Notes under the pieces: generated by a model
Databases searched by the model: none
What the model saw: only the letters and a program-made list of their open reading frames with translations
What the model was told of the DNA's origin: nothing
Shown here: piece after piece, positions 8,806 through 16,790 of the stretch
Layout of the letters: each line of letters starts with the position of its first letter
Position numbering within the stretch: position 1 is the stretch's first letter
DNA from: Pseudomonas fluorescens
Lineage (GTDB): Bacteria > Pseudomonadota > Gammaproteobacteria > Pseudomonadales > Pseudomonadaceae
DNA: 64,000 bases
Direction of reading: 5' to 3'
Assembly: GCF_902497785.1 (NCBI RefSeq)
Contig: NZ_CABVHK010000009.1
Span: forward strand, 186,001 to 250,000
Program-made: the position numbers and the translations under genes

Positions 8806-8891
8806 CACCATTCACCATGCCGGCACTTCTCGCCCAATCATTGTGTTTGCTCGACCTTATAGCCAACAGCGTTTGGCAAGGAGTCTTCTGA
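8802..8891 (+). CDS. Possible 29-residue coupled peptide
   Basis: The frame begins with ATG overlapping the parA stop (ATGA) and ends in TGATG, overlapping the start of the next small gene. It encodes a short hydrophobic peptide (MTPFTMPALLAQSLCLLDLI and onward). Double stop-start overlap suggests translational coupling, so it may be a real microprotein or only a ribosome relay. There is no homology I recognise. Confidence 0.4.
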   Translation: MTPFTMPALLAQSLCLLDLIANSVWQGVF

Positions 8892-9100
8892 TGTTGGATC
8901 AACTTCCCATCATCGCTCCACCATTCACTCGACCACACCACCCATCTGGCGATGAATACTGCACTGTCGTCTTTCGCCTGCAGGGTGGACGCTCGGCCAT
9001 GGGTTGGCTCCTCGCAGAGCTTTCCAGACATTTCGAAGGTTCGGGGACTGCCAAGATCGTCAAGTTCGAGGTCGGTGACCATTTGCGTAACCGGCGTTAA
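8891..9100 (+). CDS. Small element protein, unknown function
   Basis: 69 aa. The frame begins at an ATG coupled to the preceding 29-codon frame and ends 14 bases before parB. The protein has a mixed composition (YCTVVFRLQGGRSAMGWLLA) and could be a small globular domain. A small gene between parA and parB is usual in this element class; its function is not known to me. Confidence 0.6.
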   Translation: MLDQLPIIAPPFTRPHHPSGDEYCTVVFRLQGGRSAMGWLLAELSRHFEGSGTAKIVKFEVGDHLRNRR

Positions 9101-9114
9101 CTGAGGTTGTTCCG

Positions 9115-10701
9115 ATGAAGAAGCTCAGTCAGGCGCAGATCACCGACAAGCTGCACCAGGACCACTTCCCTCGAGGTCCAGAACTGGAGCGGCTATCCGA
9201 TCCACTTACTGACACGCCTATGCTGGTCACTCTGGAGCAGTTGCGGCCCTACGAACACAACCCTCGATTCATTCGTAATCCGCTGTATGACGATATCAAG
9301 GCTTCGATCCGTGAACGCGGGCTGGATCAACCACCGCCGATTACCCGTCGCCCGGGAGAAACCTATTTCATCATCCGCAACGGCGGTAATACGCGCTTGG
9401 CGATTCTCGGCGAGCTGTGGCAGGAAACTCGCGACGAGCGTTTCTTTCGGATTCACTGCCTGTTCCGACCTTGGAGCAATGAAACCAACGCCCTACTCGG
9501 CCATTTGGCGGAAAGCGATCTGCACGGCCAACTCACGTTCATCGAACGGGCTCTGGCGGTAGCCAAACTCAAAACCATGCTTGAATCGGATGGCCCACAG
9601 CTCTCACAACGGGAGCTGGCTCGACGTCTTGCCGCTGGGGGCTATCCGATTTCACAGTCGCACATCAGCCGGATGCTGGACACCCTCGAACACTTATTAC
9701 CCGCCATTCCACAAACTCTGTATGCCGGGTTGGGTAAGCCTCAGATAGAGCGTCTGATCGGTCTACGTAGTCAGGCTGAGCGAATCTGGAACCGTTATCC
9801 AACTGCCACAGTTGCATTTGCAGAGTTCTGGCTGGAATCCATGGGTTACTTCGATTGCGATCCTGAATCCTTTGATCTTGAGAAGATCCAGGATGAATTA
9901 CTCGAACGCATGAGCCGCTTGCTCGGACAGTCCTACCGTATGCTGGCCCTGGAGCTGAGCGATACCCAACGGGTCGTATCCACGCCTGGGGCTGTCACTA
10001 CCAGGCCCTCAGAGAACATCTATTCGCCAAGCGAACATGAAGCCGCGGCAGAACCGCCCTCCTCCGACACTGAATCACAATCAACCCAGGTCGAGAGCAG
10101 GATAGAGTCAGTTTCAGAAGAACTGCTCGCAGAACCCGAAACAAATGTTTCACCAGCGGTCAATCCTCGATCACGCGTTCAACAGATTCGTGAGCAAATC
10201 GATCGCGAGATAGCCACCAAAGCGACGTCTCCAGTCGAAACCTGCCCAATCGACGACCTCTGGACGATCACACCAACGCTGGATACACCCGAACAACTGC
10301 GTTTAGCCATTGCCGGACTGGCGCGAGAAATGGCGGCCTATGCCGGATACCCCGAGAGCATCATCGGTCAGCCGCTTGGCTTGGGCTTCGCCCTGAACAT
10401 CGAGCGAGTTGATCTTGCAGCGCCTCACGCAACCGGCGTTCACCTACTGCTCATGGCCCTGCTGCGCGCTCAAGACGACGTCAACTGGGAAGATCGTAAG
10501 CAACTGCCGTCAGCGCTGTTCGGCCAATTGTTGCTGGGGATCTATCAACTCCCGCTCACAAATCGTCCCGCCGTGGACGTGGGACTGGAGCGGCTGCCCG
10601 ACAGGCTGTTAATCAAACTGTATCGCCTGATCCGCCTGGCCCGGCGTCTGATCGACTTAACGATTCCCCCTGAAGATAGCTCACCGAAGGAGCTGCCATG
10701 A
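9115..10701 (+). CDS. parB: ParB-family protein, PFGI-1 class
   Basis: 528 aa. The N-terminal ParB nuclease-like fold (about residues 38-110, LRPYEHNPRFIRNP and the GGNTRLAIL loop) is followed by the KorB-type helix-turn-helix region with SQRELARRLAAGGYPISQSH (about 163-185). The middle is a charged linker and the C-terminal 150 residues are a domain particular to the long ParB proteins of PFGI-1-class elements. It works with ParA in maintenance of the element. Its stop overlaps the next start (ATGA). Confidence 0.9.
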   Translation: MKKLSQAQITDKLHQDHFPRGPELERLSDPLTDTPMLVTLEQLRPYEHNPRFIRNPLYDDIKASIRERGLDQPPPITRRPGETYFIIRNGGNTRLAILGELWQETRDERFFRIHCLFRPWSNETNALLGHLAESDLHGQLTFIERALAVAKLKTMLESDGPQLSQRELARRLAAGGYPISQSHISRMLDTLEHLLPAIPQTLYAGLGKPQIERLIGLRSQAERIWNRYPTATVAFAEFWLESMGYFDCDPESFDLEKIQDELLERMSRLLGQSYRMLALELSDTQRVVSTPGAVTTRPSENIYSPSEHEAAAEPPSSDTESQSTQVESRIESVSEELLAEPETNVSPAVNPRSRVQQIREQIDREIATKATSPVETCPIDDLWTITPTLDTPEQLRLAIAGLAREMAAYAGYPESIIGQPLGLGFALNIERVDLAAPHATGVHLLLMALLRAQDDVNWEDRKQLPSALFGQLLLGIYQLPLTNRPAVDVGLERLPDRLLIKLYRLIRLARRLIDLTIPPEDSSPKELP

Positions 10702-11246
10702 ACCTGTCCTTCAATGTGCTCAACCAGGCCATGCTGACCCAGATACTGCATGAGCTGCGCCAGGGTAACCTGCAGCGCTGCAAGGCACTCGGACTGGGTG
10801 AGGACGACATCTACCTGTTGCAATCCTTACCGCCCACTACGTTGTCGCGCCTGGCCCATGCAACCATCCCCTGGGTTGAGATCAAGATTGACTCGCCGGT
10901 GCTGCATCGGTTGATCGAGCAAGCCGAACGTGACGAGCAGAACGAGCGCTTGATCAACCGCGCGCTCAAGCTCGGCGCCAGCAGCACCATCATGTACCAA
11001 TGCTTTGGCTTGGCGCATTCGGAAACCGCCCTGCGTCGACGTCTGCTCAAGATAGAAACCCGAAAAGGTCGCCCTCAGAATTTGAGCGAGGCGCAGGAGC
11101 ATGCGCTCTGGCAGCGTTGGTGCCAACTACGCGCTCAGGACAGTACCGAGGACCAGCTCGACGCCATGATGATGCTGGCGGAGGAGCAACAAGTCAGCTT
11201 GACCATCGTCTGGCAACAAATCGACCAGTACAGCAACGGCACATGA
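10698..11246 (+). CDS. DUF2857-type element protein
   Basis: 182 aa, starting within the parB stop. The family is found almost only between parB and the STY4528-type replication gene in these elements. The sequence has a helical N-terminus and a TIMYQCFGLAHSETALRRRL segment that looks like a helix-turn-helix, consistent with a DNA-binding accessory factor (inference). It is co-translated with its neighbours by ATGA overlaps on both sides. Confidence 0.75.
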   Translation: MNLSFNVLNQAMLTQILHELRQGNLQRCKALGLGEDDIYLLQSLPPTTLSRLAHATIPWVEIKIDSPVLHRLIEQAERDEQNERLINRALKLGASSTIMYQCFGLAHSETALRRRLLKIETRKGRPQNLSEAQEHALWQRWCQLRAQDSTEDQLDAMMMLAEEQQVSLTIVWQQIDQYSNGT

Positions 11247-12433
11247 ACACAGCCCCTTCCAGTCGTTGGCAGCGTGTCCTGCAGCAATGCACCCAGCATC
11301 TGAGTGAACGCTGGCCCGTACGCCCTACCACTGAACAACCCTCCAACCAGGCCCTGCAAGCTGGCTTTCTATTCAGTGGCCAATCTCACGAAGTCGTGCC
11401 ACGTCGGCTGCTGTTGGATAGTCGGTTGACGCCGTTGGAACGCAATGCCTGGCAGGTGTTTCGACTCATGCTGCAAGGCCAGGGCGTGGTCACGCCGCGC
11501 TATGAGGATTTGCAGCCTTACCTGTCGAGCGTGCCCTACGGTGCGTCAGCCTCCCGTGAAACCATTGCTCGGGTGTTGACGATGCTCAGGTTGACGCGCT
11601 GGCTCAGTTTGGTGAGTCGCGGACGCGATCAGCTCAGCGGACGTCTTCAAGGTTTTCTGTATGTTCTGCACGATGAGCCGTTAACCCCCGCCGAAGCCAT
11701 GGAACTGGATCAGGATTACCTGGCGCTGGTCGGGCATGCCCTCGGTCATGCGACGAAGGCGGTGCGTATTGTCGCTCAGCACGTTGTGGAGGAAGTCCGC
11801 CAGGACACGAATATCGATCGTGATCGGTTACCGACGCGGCTCGACAGCTGGGGCGAACACTGGACGCAGCAAGGATTGGATCAGCCAGCCGTTGATGCCT
11901 TCCACGATTCCGAACGGGAGGAAGATCACCGCGTTCGGAATCGTGCAGGCCCTCGTTCGGATTCCGAACCGGGCCTGAACGTCAATGTTTCAGACACCGT
12001 TCGGAATCCGAACGCCGCCTGTACTGTATTAAAAGAAAGTATTTGTACAGTACCGCGCGCGACCGCAGCGGTGGATAACCTGCACTGGCCCGCTGCGCTG
12101 CACCTGAGCCCAAGCGAGCGTCAGGCCGTCGCCGTGGCGCTGAACAAACTCAAACCAGCGGATCGGCAGGCGGTGCTCAACGAAGCGGGAGCACGTTGTG
12201 CGGCCGGTGGAATCCGCAAGCCAGCGGCGTATCTGATGGGCCTGATCCAGCGCGCACTGAAAGGTGACTTTCGTCCTTGGGCAGGTCAGGCCGAACCTTC
12301 ACCCATTGCAGAATCACCTCCACCCGCTCCCTCGCGGCCATCTCGACAACAGGGCGAACCCGCGTCTGCCCTCGCACAAGCGTGCCTGAATGAGCTGCGC
12401 CAACTGCGTGGCAAACGCGGTGGACCTCAGTAG
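11243..12433 (+). CDS. STY4528-type pathogenicity-island replication protein
   Basis: 396 aa from the ATG at 11243, overlapping the upstream stop; the longer frame to 11000 only shadows the DUF2857 gene. The N-terminal half (residues 40-190) contains LTPLERNAWQVFRLMLQ, a winged-helix replication-initiator-like region of the STY4528 family. The middle holds repeated VRN-x segments produced by DNA repeats (11909-12013). The C-terminus has the ALNKLKPADRQAVLNEAGAR helix pair. It is probably involved in replication of the excised element. The stop codon lies at the start of a palindrome. Confidence 0.75.
   Translation: MNTAPSSRWQRVLQQCTQHLSERWPVRPTTEQPSNQALQAGFLFSGQSHEVVPRRLLLDSRLTPLERNAWQVFRLMLQGQGVVTPRYEDLQPYLSSVPYGASASRETIARVLTMLRLTRWLSLVSRGRDQLSGRLQGFLYVLHDEPLTPAEAMELDQDYLALVGHALGHATKAVRIVAQHVVEEVRQDTNIDRDRLPTRLDSWGEHWTQQGLDQPAVDAFHDSEREEDHRVRNRAGPRSDSEPGLNVNVSDTVRNPNAACTVLKESICTVPRATAAVDNLHWPAALHLSPSERQAVAVALNKLKPADRQAVLNEAGARCAAGGIRKPAAYLMGLIQRALKGDFRPWAGQAEPSPIAESPPPAPSRPSRQQGEPASALAQACLNELRQLRGKRGGPQ
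11909..12013. repeat. Iteron-like repeats inside replication gene
   Basis: Three copies of GTTCGGA (11933, 11955, 11999) and three of its complement TCCGAAC (11909, 11963, 12007) lie in about 105 bp. Two pairs form perfect 15-bp palindromes (11955-11969 and 11999-12013) spaced 44 bp start to start. Being within the gene of a presumed replication protein, they could be its own binding sites, as in plasmids whose origin lies inside rep. Confidence 0.55.
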
Positions 12434-12586
12434 ATTTGATGCCAGTGGCATCAAATCCATGGTGTTCCACTCTACGAACACATCGGACCAAACTATGAAA
12501 CTCTTAGGGAAAAGCCGGGACATCTCTTTCGATGAACGTAGACGTCAGTAGATTTGATGCCGGTGGCATCAAATCTACTGACGTCT
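12427..12586. repeat. Two related palindromes after replication gene
   Basis: The first (12433-12457) has 12-bp arms and overlaps the stop codon. The second (12540-12586) has perfect 22-bp arms around GGT. Both share the core CAGTAGATTTGATGCC and its complement, so they also count as an imperfect direct repeat about 107 bp apart. There is no T-run, so a terminator is not obvious; protein binding, replication or recombination sites are alternatives. No gene is seen between 12434 and 12697. Confidence 0.6.
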
Positions 12587-12697
12587 CCATAATTAGCCCT
12601 CTTAAACCAAACCGAACAGACCGCATTCAGTTTTTTGGCTGTCCTTGACCCTCATCTGCCGCAACGTTTCCGTCCAAGCGAATGCGAGGACAACGCC

Positions 12698-13453
12698 GTG
12701 GCCGATCATTACCAACTCAACCTGGGTTCATTGCGCAGCAGCATCACCCTGACCCTGCACACTCACCACGCCGCCCGTATCTGGCAAGGGCGGACCGCAC
12801 GCGAAGGCGTTCACTCGATCATGGGCATGGCCGGCTACATCAGTGTCACCAACCTGATCAAACAAACCGCGGCTCAGGACGATCCCTATGCCGACTGGGC
12901 CATCGTACAACTCGAAGAAAAACTGATGCAGGCCAAGGCTGGGATGCTGGAACTGACCCAACAGCTGGATCGGATCAGACAGGACCTGCCGACACAGATC
13001 GACATGGGCGACAACCTCAACATCCACCCCGTCACCTTGCCGTTGTACATCGGCAGCCAGCTGGGTTTTCTGGCGGTCTACCTGCTGACCGACTACGACA
13101 CCCTGGTGCGTCGTACCCTATTGGCCCATCACACAGCCTTGATCGGCCGCGTCGACATGGAAGCCTGGATCGATGACGGCGCCCATCTGCTGCGCAGCCT
13201 GTTCGGCCAGGCGCAGCGCTATCGGCATTCTGGCGTCACCCGTGATGACATGGCAGCGAACAATGCCCGTGCTCTGGCGGCCATCGAGAAGATGGGTTTG
13301 CCCCCCATGGACATTCTTGAGGGTCATCGCCGCTCCCAGTTCGCGCCACCGATCATTCGTCGTGGTGCTGTGGCAGTGGATGACGCGGACGCATTGGCAG
13401 AGGAAGCGAGAGAGCCATCTGCGACGGTGGATGAGCCGGAGGACGAAGCATGA
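12698..13453 (+). CDS. Integrative-element protein, PFL_4669 family
   Basis: 251 aa from the GTG at 12698, which has GCGAGGA seven bases upstream. The N-terminal LGSLRSSITLTLHTHHAARI and WQGR, and the central DMGDNLNIHPVTLPLYIGSQ, are hallmarks of the TIGR03761 family of PFGI-1-class elements. The function is unknown. The tail is acidic (EPEDEA). The stop overlaps the next start (ATGA). Confidence 0.85.
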   Translation: MADHYQLNLGSLRSSITLTLHTHHAARIWQGRTAREGVHSIMGMAGYISVTNLIKQTAAQDDPYADWAIVQLEEKLMQAKAGMLELTQQLDRIRQDLPTQIDMGDNLNIHPVTLPLYIGSQLGFLAVYLLTDYDTLVRRTLLAHHTALIGRVDMEAWIDDGAHLLRSLFGQAQRYRHSGVTRDDMAANNARALAAIEKMGLPPMDILEGHRRSQFAPPIIRRGAVAVDDADALAEEAREPSATVDEPEDEA

Positions 13454-13968
13454 ATCTCATGATCCCGGCTCAACCAATGCCCTTCGAAGCGTTAACACCG
13501 GATGCCTATCGACAGCTCGAACACGCTGCCTCCCTAAAAGGCCTTTTAAAACCTTTTAAGGGTAAGGGGGAGTTGGACCACCTGGCGCAGGTGGCGAGGG
13601 AAATCGAGGCGCAGTTATGTCACCTGATGGAAGCTGTTGTGCAGCAAGCCGGACAGCCCCCGTACTCACTGCTGGATATTCGATTGGTGCTGCAGAACAC
13701 CAGCGCGGGCAGCACCTTTTTGCGTTGGCGAACCCGTGACTTCGCCCGCATGGGGGTTGCGGTCTGGGAACGCCAGGTCCGCAACAAGACCCAACCGCAG
13801 GCCGTACGCGAGGGGTTGCACCGTTTCGAATGCAACCGTATTGCACTGAACCTGCAGATGAGCGTGGTGCATTCGCTTTACCGCCAGGCCTCGACCTGCG
13901 CGATCAAAATGGCCAGTGCCGAACGGCTGCTGCGCCAGTTCACAACCGCAGCGGAGATATCACGATGA
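13450..13968 (+). CDS. DUF3158-type element protein
   Basis: 172 aa, starting within the upstream stop codon. It matches the small helical DUF3158 family, which accompanies the PFL_4669-type gene and ssb in these elements. Recognisable segments are LDIRLVLQNTSAGSTFLRWR and VAVWERQVR. The function is unknown. A stretch near 13545-13565 is AT-rich within a GC-rich gene. Confidence 0.75.
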   Translation: MNLMIPAQPMPFEALTPDAYRQLEHAASLKGLLKPFKGKGELDHLAQVAREIEAQLCHLMEAVVQQAGQPPYSLLDIRLVLQNTSAGSTFLRWRTRDFARMGVAVWERQVRNKTQPQAVREGLHRFECNRIALNLQMSVVHSLYRQASTCAIKMASAERLLRQFTTAAEISR

Positions 13969-14465
13969 GTACTTTTTTCGTCGGCGAAGGCAACATCGGC
14001 AGTGCGCCAGAGTTCCAGGAATTCGCCTCAGGCAATGACGAGCCACGGCGTTTGCTACGGCTGAATGTGTACTTCGACAACCCCGTGCCACGCGAGGGCG
14101 GCTACGAAGATCGAGGCGGCTATTGGGCGCCGGTTGAGCTCTGGCACCGCGAGGCTGAACACTGGAGCACGCTGTACCAGAAAGGTATGCGTGTGCTGGT
14201 CGAGGGCCGCACGATACGAGATGAGTGGGAGGACAGCGAAGACAACGCGCGGGTGACCTTCAAGATCGAGGCCCGTCGAGTCGGCATCCTGCCTCATCGA
14301 GTGCACAGCGTGGTCATGCGGGAGCGATCCAATGACCCGACTGCAGCTGCAATCGGTCACGACGGGCGAGATCATCCTCCTGGATATCGCGGCCACTCCC
14401 GGCGATCAACCGCTGGAGCCCGTACGTATTCTCAAGAATGCTCAGGGGCAAGCTACCGAGGCTGA
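13965..14465 (+). CDS. ssb: Element single-stranded DNA-binding protein, altered C-terminus
   Basis: 166 codons are open. Residues 1 to about 118 look like the element-borne OB-fold SSB (FVGEGNIGSAPEF, LLRLNVYFDNPV, WAPVELW, VLVEGRTIRDEW). From about 14325 the frame continues into a stretch (DPTAAAIGHDGRDHPPGYRG...) that is the out-of-frame reading of the PFL_4704-type gene. The natural C-terminal tail is therefore lost or replaced, a direct sign of a deletion joining two distant parts of the element. The OB fold itself appears whole. Confidence 0.75.
   Translation: MSTFFVGEGNIGSAPEFQEFASGNDEPRRLLRLNVYFDNPVPREGGYEDRGGYWAPVELWHREAEHWSTLYQKGMRVLVEGRTIRDEWEDSEDNARVTFKIEARRVGILPHRVHSVVMRERSNDPTAAAIGHDGRDHPPGYRGHSRRSTAGARTYSQECSGASYRG
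14318..14334. other. Deletion junction 1: ssb to PFL_4704-type gene
   Basis: Left of here the DNA codes for the end of ssb; right of here a different frame codes for the conserved C-terminal two thirds of the PFL_4704-type transfer protein. In intact elements of this class these two genes are separated by dozens of genes, including topoisomerase, relaxase, coupling protein and the preceding transfer genes. None of those is in this window. The exact base cannot be fixed without the parental element. Confidence 0.7.
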
Positions 14466-14901
14466 ATCTAGCACCGTCCCTGTTCCAGAACGCACACCGA
14501 TCCCGGTCGCTTTGACGCGCTACGCCGCGCAAAGCCTGTACGCGCCGCTGCGCACCGTGGAGTCCCTGCCCGGTGTACGCCGCGTCCCGCTCAAGCTGCG
14601 TACCGAACTGCCGACCCTGCTGCCGACCGAAAACGTGTCCAGCACACCCATCGCCGTCTGGCGACTCGGTGATTACTGGGTGACGGCGGTGAAATTGCGC
14701 AATCGTGGTTCAGAGACGGTGCAACTCGATCCACGTCGACTTCAGGCCAAGCTGTTCGCCGCGGCCTTCCAGCATGCTTTCCTCGGGCCTGTCGGCAGCG
14801 CTGAAGACACCACGATCGCCTACCTTGTCACCCGCGGTGCCGGCCTCGAGCAAGCCGTGCTGCTACCGCCCGTTGCGCGAGGTGCTGACGATGAAAGCTA
14901 A
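14332..14901 (+). pseudogene. 5'-truncated transfer protein, PFL_4704 family
   Basis: Residues RLQLQSVTTGEIILLDI to the end match the C-terminal part of the PFL_4704 (TIGR03749) family. The family normally has a signal peptide and about 100 further N-terminal residues, which are absent. An internal ATG at 14332 could yield 189 residues, but without export signal it should not assemble in the envelope. It overlaps the next gene's start, as in intact elements. Confidence 0.75.
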
Positions 14902-16411
14902 CGCCTTGCTCAAATGGCTGGTACCGGCTGCGCTGCTGGGCGTGGTACTGATCATCCTGAAAACCTGGGTCCCGGGTGGCAGCACACCTTCTCCAGAGCA
15001 CCCAGTTGATCAGGGCAATATTCAATTATCCGCCGAGCAAGCCAAGTCGCTCGGCATTGCGGGCGATACCCCACGCGACACGGTCGCCACCCTGGTCGGC
15101 CAGGTGAAGGCCATGCGCAGCGACATGCTCGGTTTGAAGAAACACAATGACTCACTGCAGACGGAAAACAACCGCCTACGCGAGCGGGAAAACAGTGTCG
15201 ATTCGCGTATCCAGACCGCGCTTGGCAGTGTGACCCAGCAGGTCGACGAAGGCCGCCGCCAAGCCAACGAGGCCCGACTCAAAGCGGAACAAGACAGTCG
15301 TCAGGCTCGCGGCCTGCTCACGCAATTGCAGGATCAGTTGTCGGGGCTGACCGGCAAAGGCAAGGATATGCCAATCGGATTGGGGCTCGAGCCTGGCGAC
15401 GGTGCTCAGTTTGACGGACAGCATCCTGCCAATGATGCGCTGCAGTGGATTGAACCCTCGGATGCTTCGGGCACCGACACCCGAGGCAAAACCAAGACCT
15501 CCTCCCTCGCATTGAGTCTGCCTACCGCCTTCAACTCACTGGAAGGCTTGAAAGACAATCCTATTGATCGCAGCCAGAAACAGCTACGTGCAGTCACCAA
15601 GGGTGAGCGTGACCTGACGCGATCCGTTGACCGAACCGAAGGGGCGAAGCCGGTCTACACCATCCCCGAAAACGCGACATTGATGGGCTCAGTCGCCATG
15701 ACCGCGCTGATCGGCCGCGTCCCGGTGGACGGCACTGTGAATGATCCCTATCCCTTCAAAGTGCTGGTCGGCCCTGAGAACCTGACCGCCAACGGCATCG
15801 ACCTGCCAGACGTCGCGGGTGCCGTAATGAGCGGCACCGCGTCCGGTGACTGGACCCTGTCTTGCGTACGTGGACAGGTCGAGTCAATCACCTTTGTGTT
15901 TACCGATGGCACCATCCGCACGGTACCTCAGCCGAAAGCAGTAGCCAGCCGCACTGCCTCCACCACCCAGAGCTCAAACACCGACAAGATCCGCGGCGGA
16001 CTCGGTTACCTGTCCGATCCGTATGGCATTCCTTGCATCGCTGGCGAGCGCCGCTCGAACGCTCAGCAATACCTCGGCAGCCAGAGCCTGATCACTGCCG
16101 CCGGCGCCGGTGTCGCCGCCCTGCTCGGGGATGAGCGGAACAACAGCAGCGTGATCAGTTCAGGCGGCAGTACCCTCGGGGTCACCAGTAGCAGTGGCAA
16201 CAGCGCGCTGAATTCAATTCTCAGCGGCGGGGTCAGCGACATCCGCGAGTGGGTCAACAAGCTGTATGGCGAAGCCTTTGCTGCCGTGTACGTGCCACCG
16301 GCAGCACAAGTCGCGCTGCACCTCGACCATGAGATCACCATCGACTACGAGCCCAAGGGCCGGAGCGTTCGCCATGAAAAAGACCATGCCTCCCTGCCTG
16401 ACCTGGATTAG
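14891..16411 (+). CDS. Transfer protein, PFL_4705 family (TraB/VirB10-like)
   Basis: 506 aa from the ATG at 14891. One membrane helix (about residues 7-26) is followed by a long coiled coil (about 70-150, with SLQTENNRLRERENSVDSRI) and a C-terminal domain rich in beta strands (ENATLMGSVAMTALIGRVPV, GYLSDPYGIPCI). This matches the TIGR03752 family and the general plan of the VirB10/TraB scaffold that links inner and outer membranes in type IV secretion. It overlaps both neighbours. Confidence 0.85.
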   Translation: MKANALLKWLVPAALLGVVLIILKTWVPGGSTPSPEHPVDQGNIQLSAEQAKSLGIAGDTPRDTVATLVGQVKAMRSDMLGLKKHNDSLQTENNRLRERENSVDSRIQTALGSVTQQVDEGRRQANEARLKAEQDSRQARGLLTQLQDQLSGLTGKGKDMPIGLGLEPGDGAQFDGQHPANDALQWIEPSDASGTDTRGKTKTSSLALSLPTAFNSLEGLKDNPIDRSQKQLRAVTKGERDLTRSVDRTEGAKPVYTIPENATLMGSVAMTALIGRVPVDGTVNDPYPFKVLVGPENLTANGIDLPDVAGAVMSGTASGDWTLSCVRGQVESITFVFTDGTIRTVPQPKAVASRTASTTQSSNTDKIRGGLGYLSDPYGIPCIAGERRSNAQQYLGSQSLITAAGAGVAALLGDERNNSSVISSGGSTLGVTSSSGNSALNSILSGGVSDIREWVNKLYGEAFAAVYVPPAAQVALHLDHEITIDYEPKGRSVRHEKDHASLPDLD

Positions 16412-16790
16412 CGTGTTCTGCTGGGTCCTGGCGGGGTGCTCCACCGACAAGGAGACGCTTCTGCCCCATGGAGAGCAAACCATGCTGGACATCTGGAACG
16501 GCGCCGGTTCGCAAGGCACTCAGCAGCAACTGCTGGATGCTCGGCAGCAGTTACGCCGCCCGTTGGCTCAAGCAGATTTCTCCTTTTCTCTCCAGGAACC
16601 GTACACTCGCACAGCGGCGAACGAGATCCGCAACCTGTTCCCTCGCTTGCCCAATCCCGATCTGGTGCTATACGTGTATCCGCATCTGAGTGGTACCGAG
16701 CAGGCACCGATCCCAGGTTACTCGACCGTCTTTCCGTTCTACCAACGTGTGCAGTACGCATTACCTGGTGAACGTCAGGAAGACCTGTAG
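16374..16790 (+). CDS. Transfer-region lipoprotein
   Basis: 138 aa from the ATG at 16374. The signal peptide ends in the lipobox LAGC (about residues 19-22). The mature part contains LLPHGEQTMLDIWN and LFPRLPNPDLVLYVYPHL, characteristic of the TIGR03751 lipoprotein of these elements, which probably belongs to the outer-membrane core of the transfer channel. The last base of its stop is the first base of the next start. Confidence 0.85.
   Translation: MKKTMPPCLTWISVFCWVLAGCSTDKETLLPHGEQTMLDIWNGAGSQGTQQQLLDARQQLRRPLAQADFSFSLQEPYTRTAANEIRNLFPRLPNPDLVLYVYPHLSGTEQAPIPGYSTVFPFYQRVQYALPGERQEDL

Noticed and set aside
12682..13176. 164-codon open frame overlapping the PFL_4669-type gene
   Set aside because: Arginine- and histidine-rich off-frame reading of a conserved gene.
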